Below, in pieces: positions 57,993 through 64,000 of a DNA stretch of 64,000 nucleotides; positions within the stretch are counted from its first letter, which is position 1; each line of letters begins with the position of its first letter. The notes beneath the pieces were generated by a model that had not been told where the DNA came from, ran no database searches, and saw nothing but the letters and a program-made list of their open reading frames with translations. Made by a program: the position numbers and the translations under genes. The DNA comes from Lumbricus terrestris (taxonomy: Eukaryota > Annelida > Clitellata > Crassiclitellata > Lumbricidae): positions 13,491,037-13,555,036 of the forward strand of contig OX457052.1 in the NCBI GenBank assembly GCA_949752735.1. Reading direction: 5' to 3'.

Positions 57993-59821
57993 GTCGTCGT
58001 CGTCGTCGTCGTCGTCGTCAACGTCATCGTCATCGTCATCGTCGTCGTCAACGTCATCGTCATCGTCATCGTCGTCGTCGTTGTCGTCGTCCTCCTCCTC
58101 CTCCTCATCATCATCATCATCATCATCATCATCAATTATACTACCGGATACGCCAGCTTCAATCTGTCCTCAACTGCGCTGCCCGAGTCGTCGCTGATTT
58201 GCCCAAATTCTCGCATATATCAGCATATATGCGTGACACGCTGCACTGGCTTCCGGTCGTGGACAGAACGATATTCAAGATCATCGTTATGGGACGAGCG
58301 TCAGTGGTTGGCCTGGCGCCAGAATAGGCTACATTAGGGAACTTTGTATTCCCGTCTCCAACCAACCAGGTCGTCGGTCTCTGCGCTCTGCGACTCGTGG
58401 GGACTTGATAGTCCCACGCTTCCGTACAGTGATGCGGTCAAGCCGCGCCTTCTCGTGTATTGGACCTTCATTCTGGAACAGTCTTCCATTAACAATTCGT
58501 GATACTGCATTGAATGTTTCGCATGAAACATTCTCAAAGTCAATTAAGTCGCACTTGTTCAGAACTGCCCGGTAGCTGCGTTAAGCGCCTTCGTGAGGTT
58601 ATTGTAAGGCGCTATATAAATGTTCATATACATACATACATCATTATCATCATCGTCGTCGTCATCATATAAGTTTATTTCAAAATTCGTGCACCTTCAC
58701 TTGAACCGTAGAATTGCTAATTATGACTAATTGTACATTTTTATATTTTGGTCTTTGCATTATGTATGTATACAATTATACATGTATACATGTAGGTATG
58801 TAGACACTATTAAGATTTTGACTTTTATTAGGGCCTACCTCACAACGTGCTGACTGCGCCATTTTAAATGATACTAAAATCATTCAACTTATGCGTCAGT
58901 TTACAATCAGTTTTACTGTTTAGAAATTGGAGATTCTGGTTCAAAGAAAGCTGCAAATCGACCACCGACATCGACAAAGAACTCCAAAAGCTTCAAAGGA
59001 TTCTTCAAATCTCAAAGTATGTCCTGCTCGTTGCCTGTGTATTTTAAATAATGAAAACCGAGAAGTCAAATGCCAACAGAATGGAGATCACTGGATAGTC
59101 TTACAGCACGCCTTATGCCTGCGGTAGGACTATCCTTATTACTTATTATTACCTTATTACTGATTGTAGATTAGTCAATAGTCATACTGCGGTGTGTCAG
59201 TTTCAAAAATAAACGAGGAGTTAATTATCATCATTATTATTATGTACGAACACTGCCAGGCATAATTAAACGCCAGTCGATACAACTTAGAATTTTGCGA
59301 AGTGTACAACTGTACAAGCAAGACAGATAACCTTTTATTTATTGTTTTCCTGAACCAAACAAACAATACAATCATGGTAGTGAACATAATACTTTAACAT
59401 AATTTGGTTAAGAAGAAGAGACACAGAAGGGGTGGACAATTCCGATAATAGGGCCACACATTAATCATGTCCTACAGCAGGCATAAGGAAGCCCTGGAGG
59501 ACTCATAAGGGAGGAGTTTAGGGCAGTGATAAACACACCCTGGCATGAAGAGCATTAACCCATTAATCATGTAAAATTTAAATAAAAACCTGAAAACCTT
59601 ATGTCACTTGTGTCGCATTAAACCAAAATGTTGATAAATTTGTTGTAGAAGAGAAACGAGATTCTAAAATCGGAACAACTGCAGCAATCAATCCAACCTA
59701 CCAAGAACTGTCTGCTGCTGCAAAACTGAATAGTGTCTACGAATCCATCAAGAAGCAGCCAACAGATTCGATCGACATATCAGTGGAAGGAGAAGCGGAG
59801 AACGATTCAAGTCACGCATGA
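45868..59821 (+). CDS. Gene C: EMI-like/EGF receptor with NPxY and ITAM-like tail
   Basis: Exons in order: 45868-45971 (signal peptide), 47461-47571 (EMI-like), 50202-50270, 51452-51574, 52774-52896, 53337-53453, 54037-54159, 54656-54775, 55298-55429 (EGFs), 56090-56173 (truncated EGF), 56826-56984 (TM), 57669-57770, 58924-59016, 59649-59821 (tail). From 50202 on, every junction is phase 1 and in frame to a stop. Exons 1 and 2 join in phase 2; a linking exon between 47571 and 50202 is missing from this model because phases do not match there. The tail has VYDDIEM, NPTYQEL and VYESI. NPxY and YxxL in an EMI/EGF receptor recall the CED-1/Draper/MEGF10 engulfment receptors, but the cbEGF type differs, so orthology is not claimed. 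Expected at the plasma membrane as a single-pass type I protein. Confidence 0.82.
46179..46520. mobile_element. CATGGGCGGAG-family MITE, copy 4
   Basis: Element 46187-46512 begins CATGGGCGGAGACC and ends GTCTCCGCCCATG, with flanks AATAAACG and AATAAACT (7 of 8 identical). Lies in gene C intron 1. Confidence 0.85.
47461..47571 (+). CDS. Gene C candidate exon 2: EMI-like module
   Basis: 111 nt, acceptor GTGTTTACAG, donor A|GTAAGC, phase 2-2. Reads [36 protein letters not shown]. The pattern T.TYTTY.....V....C..GW.G..C resembles the C-terminal half of an EMI domain, the N-terminal module of MEGF10-type receptors, though the typical CC pair is a single C. If real, the next exon is still missing. 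Confidence 0.4.
47795..47932 (+). mobile_element. LINE 3' end with (GAAT)n tail
   Basis: GGGAGCGCTTCTGAGTG, CTTGAAGAGGCGCTATATAA, then GAATGAATGAATG. Gene C intron. Confidence 0.75.
48240..48512 (+). mobile_element. LINE 3' fragment with RT C-terminus and (GAAT)n tail
   Basis: Encodes [20 protein letters not shown] and [11 protein letters not shown], followed by GAAGCGCTATATAAGTTC and GAAT repeats. The best preserved copy of this family in the window. Confidence 0.85.
49200..49500 (-). pseudogene. hAT transposase C-terminal (dimerisation) remnant
   Basis: The minus strand reads [18 protein letters not shown], then after stops [11 protein letters not shown] and [20 protein letters not shown] and LLKAQQK. 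The order RAFS.M.DL.S..RN / S..LVKAEL / C..FYDFV is the hAT C-terminal dimerisation region. TAGGCCTA-containing insertions interrupt the frame at about 49331 and 49299. Confidence 0.75.
50202..50270 (+). CDS. Gene C exon: C-terminal half of EGF/EMI-like module
   Basis: 69 nt, phase 1-1, AGTAACAG acceptor and G|GTAAGA donor. Reads [20 protein letters not shown] and SCNG. The C..GW....C pattern is the second half of an EGF-like or EMI-like module. In frame with 51452. Confidence 0.6.
50280..51451. other. Gene C intron, no feature recognised
   Basis: AT-rich. GAGGTGAGGTG..GGGTTTGACAAACCCC near 50340 and TGTGTCACACCCCACCTCACC near 50932 form an inverted pair of short GC-rich ends, perhaps a MITE of about 650 bp. 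Confidence 0.4.
51452..51574 (+). CDS. Gene C EGF exon 1
   Basis: 123 nt, phase 1-1, TTGTAG acceptor and G|GTGGGT donor. Reads [20 protein letters not shown] and [20 protein letters not shown]. Calcium-binding type. Confidence 0.93.
51591..51828 (-). mobile_element. tRNA-derived SINE with 13-bp target duplication
   Basis: SINE 51604-51815 in reverse orientation, with an A box (GAGTGGTCGAGTGGG) and B box (GGTTCGATTCC) in the first 70 bp and a GTGTCGTTAAGCCCGAAG 3' end. The direct repeat TAGCTTAAATTGC flanks it (51591-51603, 51816-51828). Confidence 0.92.
52774..52896 (+). CDS. Gene C EGF exon 2
   Basis: 123 nt, phase 1-1, TTGTAG acceptor and T|GTAAGA donor. Reads [20 protein letters not shown] and [20 protein letters not shown]. 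The usual G of the GY motif is S here. Confidence 0.93.
53337..53453 (+). CDS. Gene C EGF exon 3 (non-calcium-binding)
   Basis: 117 nt, phase 1-1, CTTCAG acceptor and G|GTAAGC donor. Reads [20 protein letters not shown] and [17 protein letters not shown]. Homologue of gene B 25432-25548; both lack the DxDE motif. Confidence 0.94.
53475..53670 (-). repeat. LINE/SINE tail homologous to the gene B intron copy
   Basis: ATTTATATAGCGCCGCTC and GGAGGTAATGGCATTGCAAG...GGGTCCAATG match the reverse complement of 25129-25415. It has the same position and orientation relative to the gene as in B. Confidence 0.75.
54037..54159 (+). CDS. Gene C EGF exon 4
   Basis: 123 nt, phase 1-1, TTGCAG acceptor and G|GTCAGT donor. 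Reads [20 protein letters not shown] and [20 protein letters not shown]. Two residue differences from gene B exon 24892-25014. Confidence 0.95.
54656..54775 (+). CDS. Gene C EGF exon 5
   Basis: 120 nt, phase 1-1, ATATCAG acceptor and G|GTCAGT donor. Reads [20 protein letters not shown] and [19 protein letters not shown]. Homologue of gene B 24143-24262. Confidence 0.95.
55298..55429 (+). CDS. Gene C EGF exon 6
   Basis: 132 nt, phase 1-1, TTTATAG acceptor and G|GTAAGC donor. Reads [20 protein letters not shown] and [19 protein letters not shown]. Homologue of gene B 22918-23049. Confidence 0.95.
56090..56173 (+). CDS. Gene C truncated juxtamembrane EGF exon
   Basis: 84 nt, phase 1-1, TTTACAG acceptor and T|GTAAGT donor. 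Reads [20 protein letters not shown] and ENIIGSYK, with the fifth cysteine split across the junction. The sixth cysteine loop is missing, exactly as in gene B. Confidence 0.92.
56480..56767. mobile_element. MITE with CAGGGGCGGATCCAG ends
   Basis: Begins CAGGGGCGGATCCAGGGGG and ends CGGTATCTGCCCCTG. The ends are of hAT type, but no matching 8-bp duplication remains. It lies 58 bp upstream of the gene C transmembrane exon. Confidence 0.75.
56826..56984 (+). CDS. Gene C transmembrane exon
   Basis: 159 nt, phase 1-1, CTCCAG acceptor and G|GTGTTG donor. The stalk [19 protein letters not shown] precedes the helix [20 protein letters not shown] and basic [13 protein letters not shown]. Two cytosolic-side cysteines flank the basic cluster (possible acylation, inference). 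Confidence 0.94.
57345..57610 (+). repeat. (GAT/GAC)n low-complexity tract
   Basis: Trinucleotide-rich sequence in a gene C intron. The Asp-rich or Val-rich frames are artefacts. Confidence 0.9.
57669..57770 (+). CDS. Gene C cytoplasmic exon 1
   Basis: 102 nt, phase 1-1, CTGTCCAG acceptor and G|GTCATC donor. Reads [20 protein letters not shown] and [18 protein letters not shown] in an acidic setting is a plausible tyrosine phosphorylation site. No counterpart found in gene B. Confidence 0.85.
57925..58135 (+). repeat. (ATC/GTC)n microsatellite
   Basis: CATCAT and CGTCGT arrays between gene C tail exons, ending at a LINE fragment. Confidence 0.95.
58140..58640 (+). mobile_element. L2/CR1-like LINE 3' fragment
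   Basis: Reads [20 protein letters not shown] then [15 protein letters not shown], the L..LHWLPV..R..FKI motif of L2/CR1-like reverse transcriptases, with frameshifts, and ends AAGGCGCTATATAAATGTTC with an ATAC tail. The adjoining trinucleotide array at the left marks its 5' truncation. Confidence 0.88.
58924..59016 (+). CDS. Gene C cytoplasmic exon 2
   Basis: 93 nt, phase 1-1, CTGTTTAG acceptor and A|GTATGT donor. Reads [20 protein letters not shown] then [10 protein letters not shown]. Basic, Ser/Thr-rich. No known motif. No counterpart found in gene B. Confidence 0.85.
59649..59821 (+). CDS. Gene C terminal exon: NPxY and ITAM-like motifs
   Basis: 173 nt from a TTTGTTGTAG acceptor to TGA (59819-59821). 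Reads [36 protein letters not shown] and ends ENDSSHA. NPTY is an NPxY motif (PTB binding or endocytosis); YQEL and YESI are separated by nine residues, close to the ITAM pattern YxxL/I-x(6-12)-YxxL/I. These are potential docking sites for PTB-domain adaptors and tandem-SH2 kinases, by analogy. Confidence 0.92.
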
Positions 59822-59827
59822 AATAAT

Positions 59828-59833
59828 ATTAAA
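59828..59833 (+). terminator. Possible poly(A) signal ATTAAA for gene C
   Basis: ATTAAA seven bases after the stop codon. This is unusually close, so a later signal beyond the window's recognisable 3'UTR may be used instead. Confidence 0.3.
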
Positions 59834-59971
59834 CACGAGCAATGAAAAATTGACGAAAACAAATTGACAAATCCAATCTCAATGAATTATTGCATGTAAA
59901 CTAACATGAAACAGGAACTTTATTTTGCTAAGGGACACCATTATAGGTTATTCTGGCTTCAAAATTTATGG

Positions 59972-60297
<326 letters not shown>

Positions 60298-60400
60298 TAA
60301 TTTATATAGCGCCCCTTCAAAGAGTCTACTCAGAGGCGCTCCCGACCCAAGCCCGGTCAAAAAGAAAAGTCTTGAGCAATCTATAGAAAGAGCCAGAGTC
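60298..60400 (-). mobile_element. LINE 3' end (reverse)
   Basis: TTTATATAGCGCCCCTTCAA, CAGAGGCGCTCCCGACCCAA: complement of the GGGAGCGC...GAAG.GGCGCTATATAAA tail family. Confidence 0.75.
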
Positions 60401-61685
60401 TATACGTAGACGATCTTTGCATGGTGACTGACTAGCTGTCCTTAATTCATAGTCACAAATCTGTCACTTTTCACAGGTTTCAATTTTTTATCGTAGGCCT
60501 ACTACTACTGACAATAATTACAATAGGCCTAATGGCCATGCGCCGTCACTAGAAGCCACTTTCGCACTTTGATGATAGTGCCATTGAAATAATAGAAAAT
60601 AACAGGAATAATAATCATGAGAGCAGTTGTGTAAAATATTATTTACGTTTTAGATTTGATTATATTTAGTAGCCTACCTGCAGGTTTATAACTTATGTGA
60701 GGGCAATAATTTATTGGAGGTGTACATTTTCTTAGGCATACGTCGAGCATAAGATGGTCTTATTTCGCTTTACAATAACCAAAAAAATGTTGGTTTAAAT
60801 TTATTTTGGAGGGGAAAAGAGATTTTAAATTTGGAAACCTTAAAGCTTTCCTAACTCTCTTCAAAAGGCTACGGTGTCGGAATAAAATGCCTATATGCGA
60901 TGCCTTCAGAATTGATCGATATAGGCCTATCGGTTCAAAAAGATGCAAGAGGAGAGTAAAGCCACACATAAATAGATTCAAAAATCGAACCTTTTACTTG
61001 ATACGCTGAAGAGTGTGACAATACAGCAATTCCAAGCTGATATTTATTCCGTTGCTTACCTGGTAGGACTATTTAGATCTATACTGCCCATTTTGAATGT
61101 ACGGAAATCTAGGCAGGGCTGCATATACGACATATATACATGTATATATAGACTATAATATAATATAATATAATATAACAGGCTATAGGCCTATAGCTGT
61201 CTTAACTGTGATCTGACTATGCGGTACGATAATTATTTTTTATACCACCGCATGGGGTGGTCACATGAACGACATTCAAGTTGTCGCTGATACATCTCGG
61301 GCCAATGATCGGTTTCACCAAAATAATGTTCGCATTGACAGCCCTGATATCAGAAAGAGTAATTTATCCACAAACGTTCGCGAAGAATAATCTAGCTATA
61401 TCGAGAGTTCATGAAGCACAGAGTCGTGTATCATACAGTGCAAGCCAGGGCACAGTTTTTATGATCATTAGATTACACTAATAAAAATAATATTGTCATC
61501 TGGTGTAGCAGGAGTCACGGGTGTTGTGTAGATATATTTTCATAAGGGTAGAAAAGGCCAGATTGACAGTTTCTCTGAAAAAATGTTTTTTTCGGCTTGA
61601 AATTTCCGACAACCTTGTTGTTAGTCAAACGATCAGAACAATTAGACTCGGATATGTTGCGGCAGATGACACTCAACAATATATA
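60401..61685. other. No gene recognised
   Basis: AT-rich sequence with TAGGCCTA octamers and short TATAATATAAT runs near 61150. Nothing else supportable. Confidence 0.5.
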
Positions 61686-62712
61686 CAGGGTGGCCCAGCA
61701 TAAATGTCCCGACTTTGCACGCGTATAACTTCGCCAATTTTTAACATTTATTTATACTTAAGGCATCAAATTAAAGGTATTTCACTCTAGTATTAACTCT
61801 GAAAAGGTCGAACTGATACTAGTTTAGGTTTTAATTATATGCCCGGAACAGCGCTAGCTACCATTATTTTGCTGTCATTTGTGACGCAACCTGGCGCCGT
61901 TGACAGACGATGATCGCGTTTCGATCTTAATTTTACGAACTGACAAGGGATTTAATTCGTTTGAAATGATTAACGAATATTCTAACAGAGGATGGAATAA
62001 ACAATACCTTGTATTATCTGCTACGGAAAATTGATAAAACAGGACTTTCTACTCGCAAACCATGGGAATCGCTCCGATTCGGCGGCGTTCACATCCGCTA
62101 ACATTGCTCGTGTGCCCGCGTACATTTGCAGTCAAGACAATGACCAGGGCAGGCCCTGCATGCAAATTCAGCGCAAAACAGGCAGTCTTAGAAGCACTGA
62201 ATAACGTATTGGAAAGATTATAGACCTAAAGTTAAAGTAATTTGTCGACGAGAAGTCCATGCGCTGCTTCAGACGCTTGCACACTGCCAGCCGTTTCTTT
62301 GCGTAAGAGCTCTTACGCAAAGAAACGGTTGGCAGTGTGCAAGCGTCTGAAGCAGCGCATGGCAGTGCACGGCTGTTGGTAAAATTGAAAGGACGTGGTT
62401 TTGCAATTAGAAGATATTCATGGTAAGGACCTTACGAACACCCAAAATGATCGTGCCTACGCGCGTTTTAGCAAAAAACGATAGAATTTCCCGGGGAAAC
62501 GGCGTCATAATCCGTCAATAATGACAAAAAAATGGTAGCTAGCGCTGTTCCAAGTATATAATTAAAACCTAAACTAGTATCAGTTCGAATTGTTTAGAGT
62601 TAATACTAGAGTGAAATACCTTTAATTTGATGCCTTAAGTATAAATAAATGTTAAAAAATGGCGAAGTTATACGCGTGCAAAATCGGGACATTTATGCTG
62701 GGCCACCCTGTA
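61684..62712 (+). mobile_element. Decayed mariner-like element with long TIRs and central palindrome
   Basis: Element 61686-62710 (1025 bp) with TA on both sides, ends CAGGGTGGCCCAGCATAAA and complement; inverted ends extend ~190 bp. The frame at about 61960-62100 reads ILTEDGINNTLYYLLRKIDK then TGLSTRKPWESLRFGG, then NIARVPAYICSQDN in another frame. That is the helix-turn-helix/linker start of a mariner-type transposase (LLRKIDETGSTTRKPGSGRP pattern). The catalytic domain is missing. Confidence 0.85.
62257..62362. repeat. 106-bp near-perfect palindrome
   Basis: Arms of about 53 bp (CCATGCGCTGCTTCAGACGC ... GCGTAAGAG) with one mismatch and no spacer, centred on AAGAGCTCTT inside the mariner relic. 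Confidence 0.92.
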
Positions 62713-63019
62713 TATATATATATATTATATTCGTAAGAAATAATAAGGCACACGAGATGAACAACTTTATAGTAATGACAAATTTCATAACTAAATCCTG
62801 ATGTTGGATGGTACATTTAGACCTATCTTCCACCCTAAAAGCGACTGTAAAAGGGGAGTCTAAAAATACCGTGCAGAAAGTTGGCCCATAGGCATCAAGG
62901 TTAGAGGATTGGTTTTAAAGAAGCCAGACTGCGAAGAATAATTTTACGGGTTTGTTATTTTTGGAATGATTCTAAAGGAGCTATATAAAAGTGGGCCTTA
63001 TTGATAATCAACAAATGCC

Positions 63020-63140
63020 TCACAAACTTCTAGAAAATGATCCAGTGTCGTGAGTTGAATGTTCTGGTGTGGAGTGCCTCTGTGTAGTCATCTTTGAAGA
63101 GGCGTTATGCAAATTCGCGTGATGAATGACCGAATGAATA
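63020..63140 (+). mobile_element. Diverged LINE 3' end
   Basis: GTGGAGTGCCTCTGTGTAGT, TTTGAAGAGGCGTTATGCAA, then GAATGAC/GAATGAATA. Diverged member of the (GAAT)n-tail family. Confidence 0.5.
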
Positions 63141-63268
63141 CGGATACAGAGAAATGTAATATAGACGTGTTTCCATAGTACCCACATGATATCAACACTG
63201 TTCATCCTTTACTGAATGGATCAGATTACCTCTGGGTATTTACTATGCACGCATAGTAAGATAATGAG

Positions 63269-63342
63269 CTGACAGACAAACGTACAGACAGACAAACAGA
63301 CAGACAAACACATCGACAGGCAAACAGATAGACAGTCAGACA
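63269..63342 (+). repeat. Degenerate (GACA)n repeat
   Basis: CAGACAGACAAACAGACAGA-type tract. Confidence 0.85.
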
Positions 63343-63404
63343 TATTATAGTCAGACACCACTTACTCTGATAAACAGTGAGGGCGCATCAATAAAGAGTT
63401 AAAT

Positions 63405-63519
63405 TGAGAGTTAAGAAGTGTGCCGTTGATGAAAGAAGATCGGCTCAATGGCAATTTTTCTGGTTTAATTGAGACAAGCCCCCAAAAAACGTTTGGGGTC
63501 TTTTTTATGGTCCACCCTG
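63405..63519 (-). mobile_element. Solo end of a mariner-type MITE
   Basis: GGGGTCTTTTTTATGGTCCA and CCCTG before TA at 63520 resemble the terminal repeat of 389-1167 (complement of CAGGGTG...AAAAAAGACCCC). The other end was not found. Confidence 0.5.
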
Positions 63520-63526
63520 TACAGTG

Positions 63527-63535
63527 TATATATAT
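63527..63535 (+). promoter_or_regulatory. Possible TATA element upstream of gene D exon 1
   Basis: TATATATAT 94 bp before the ATG at 63621. Such runs are common in this AT-rich sequence, so support is weak. Confidence 0.25.
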
Positions 63536-63620
63536 TATCTTCAGTCATGTAGTTTATATTCAACATCTGCAGCGGTACCAGCAGTTTGGTCTGCGCTACT
63601 TGTCAGTAATGGCATGGTTC

Positions 63621-63706
63621 ATGAAGTACTTGTTATCATCACGGTTTCTTATGGTGTCGCTCGTTCTTATCCTCAATTTGGTGACAAACGCGTTGGCTTC
63701 TTCTCC
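63621..63706 (+). CDS. Gene D exon 1: signal peptide
   Basis: ATG at 63621 (another in-frame ATG at 63609) opens MKYLLSSRFLMVSLVLILNL then VTNALASS, a textbook signal peptide with basic n-region, Leu/Val core and ALA-S cleavage site. It ends at CC|GTAAGC in phase 2, the same phase as gene C exon 1, which then joins an EMI-like exon. Probably the start of another receptor of the cluster; the rest lies off the right edge. Confidence 0.6.
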
Positions 63707-63719
63707 GTAAGCAGAATGC

Positions 63720-64000
63720 CTATTTTCAGTAAATAATTAAATTAAAAATTATCTATCGTTTTACGGATTTATGTTTTAGTTGGAGTAGAACAGATTTGAC
63801 GAGAGCAGATTTAAATCAGATCAAAGACAGCGCAGAGTAGGCTATTGGTATAGCATATTCTATATTCTAATTTACTCTAGGCCTAAATTTATACTTTTCT
63901 AAAATTAATTTTGAAGTATTTTATAATTCTTCTATTTTAATTAAACACCCTTTTACATGTCTATGTTTAACAGTCATAGAGAAGAGTATACAATTTATCA
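63720..64000. other. First intron of putative gene D
   Basis: AT-rich, no further exon recognised up to the edge. Confidence 0.4.

Noticed and set aside
57306..58337. Asp-rich, Val/Ile-rich and Met-rich frames
   Set aside because: Trinucleotide repeats in gene C introns; only 57669-57770 has splice borders and frame continuity.

Overview
This window is intron-rich animal DNA, not prokaryotic. Coding sequence comes as short exons with GT/AG borders and a uniform intron phase, inside long AT-rich introns full of microsatellites, MITEs, LINE 3' ends, tRNA-derived SINEs, Helitrons, hAT and Tc1/mariner elements. The mix fits a (probably marine) invertebrate; I cannot fix the phylum. The palindromic octamer TAGGCCTA recurs more than 50 times by eye. 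Almost all long reading frames from microsatellites and repeats are artefacts and are not annotated as genes.

The real genes form a cluster of related type I membrane receptors built from EGF-like domains, nearly all on symmetric phase 1-1 exons of 117-132 nt. Z (minus, left edge) shows one 57-nt exon. A (minus, 9297-15106) has three EGF exons, a transmembrane exon and a tyrosine-containing tail. B (minus, 19181-33701) has seven EGFs, a truncated juxtamembrane EGF, a transmembrane exon and a tail. C (plus, 45868-59821) is the most complete: candidate signal-peptide exon, EMI-like exon, six EGFs, the truncated EGF, transmembrane exon and three tail exons ending in an NPxY motif fused to a YxxL/YxxI pair. 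D (plus, 63621-end) shows only a signal-peptide exon. B and C are head to head and match exon for exon, so they are an inverted duplication. A shared LINE-tail insertion in the same intron of both supports this.

Architecture and tail of C recall, by domain logic only, the CED-1/Draper/MEGF10 engulfment receptors (EMI, EGFs, TM, NPxY, YxxL/ITAM), but the EGFs here are mostly of the calcium-binding type. A multicopy, inverted, diverging cluster with signalling tails would suit recognition, phagocytic or self/non-self receptors; that is inference. In B the last tail exon carries a 4-nt duplication relative to C, which changes the C-terminus and removes the second YxxI.

Between and inside these genes lie: a palindromic mariner MITE (389-1167); LINE fragments with (GAAT)n tails; two Helitron-like elements joined end to end (12.4-14.5 kb); a 2.4-kb TIR transposon flanked by oppositely oriented ATGT/ACAT arrays (15.2-17.6 kb); a 3-kb foldback in a B intron that carries a His/Ser-rich frame running into a sequence like the start of a Onecut CUT domain (27.4-30.4 kb); a 2-kb hAT element with perfect 8-bp target duplication (31.4-33.5 kb); a foldback Tc1 element with a nested hAT element (34.4-36.3 kb); a MITE family with CATGGGCGGAG ends; and a mariner relic (61.7-62.7 kb). 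The 36.5-45.8 kb stretch between B and C is mostly repeats and unrecognised DNA.
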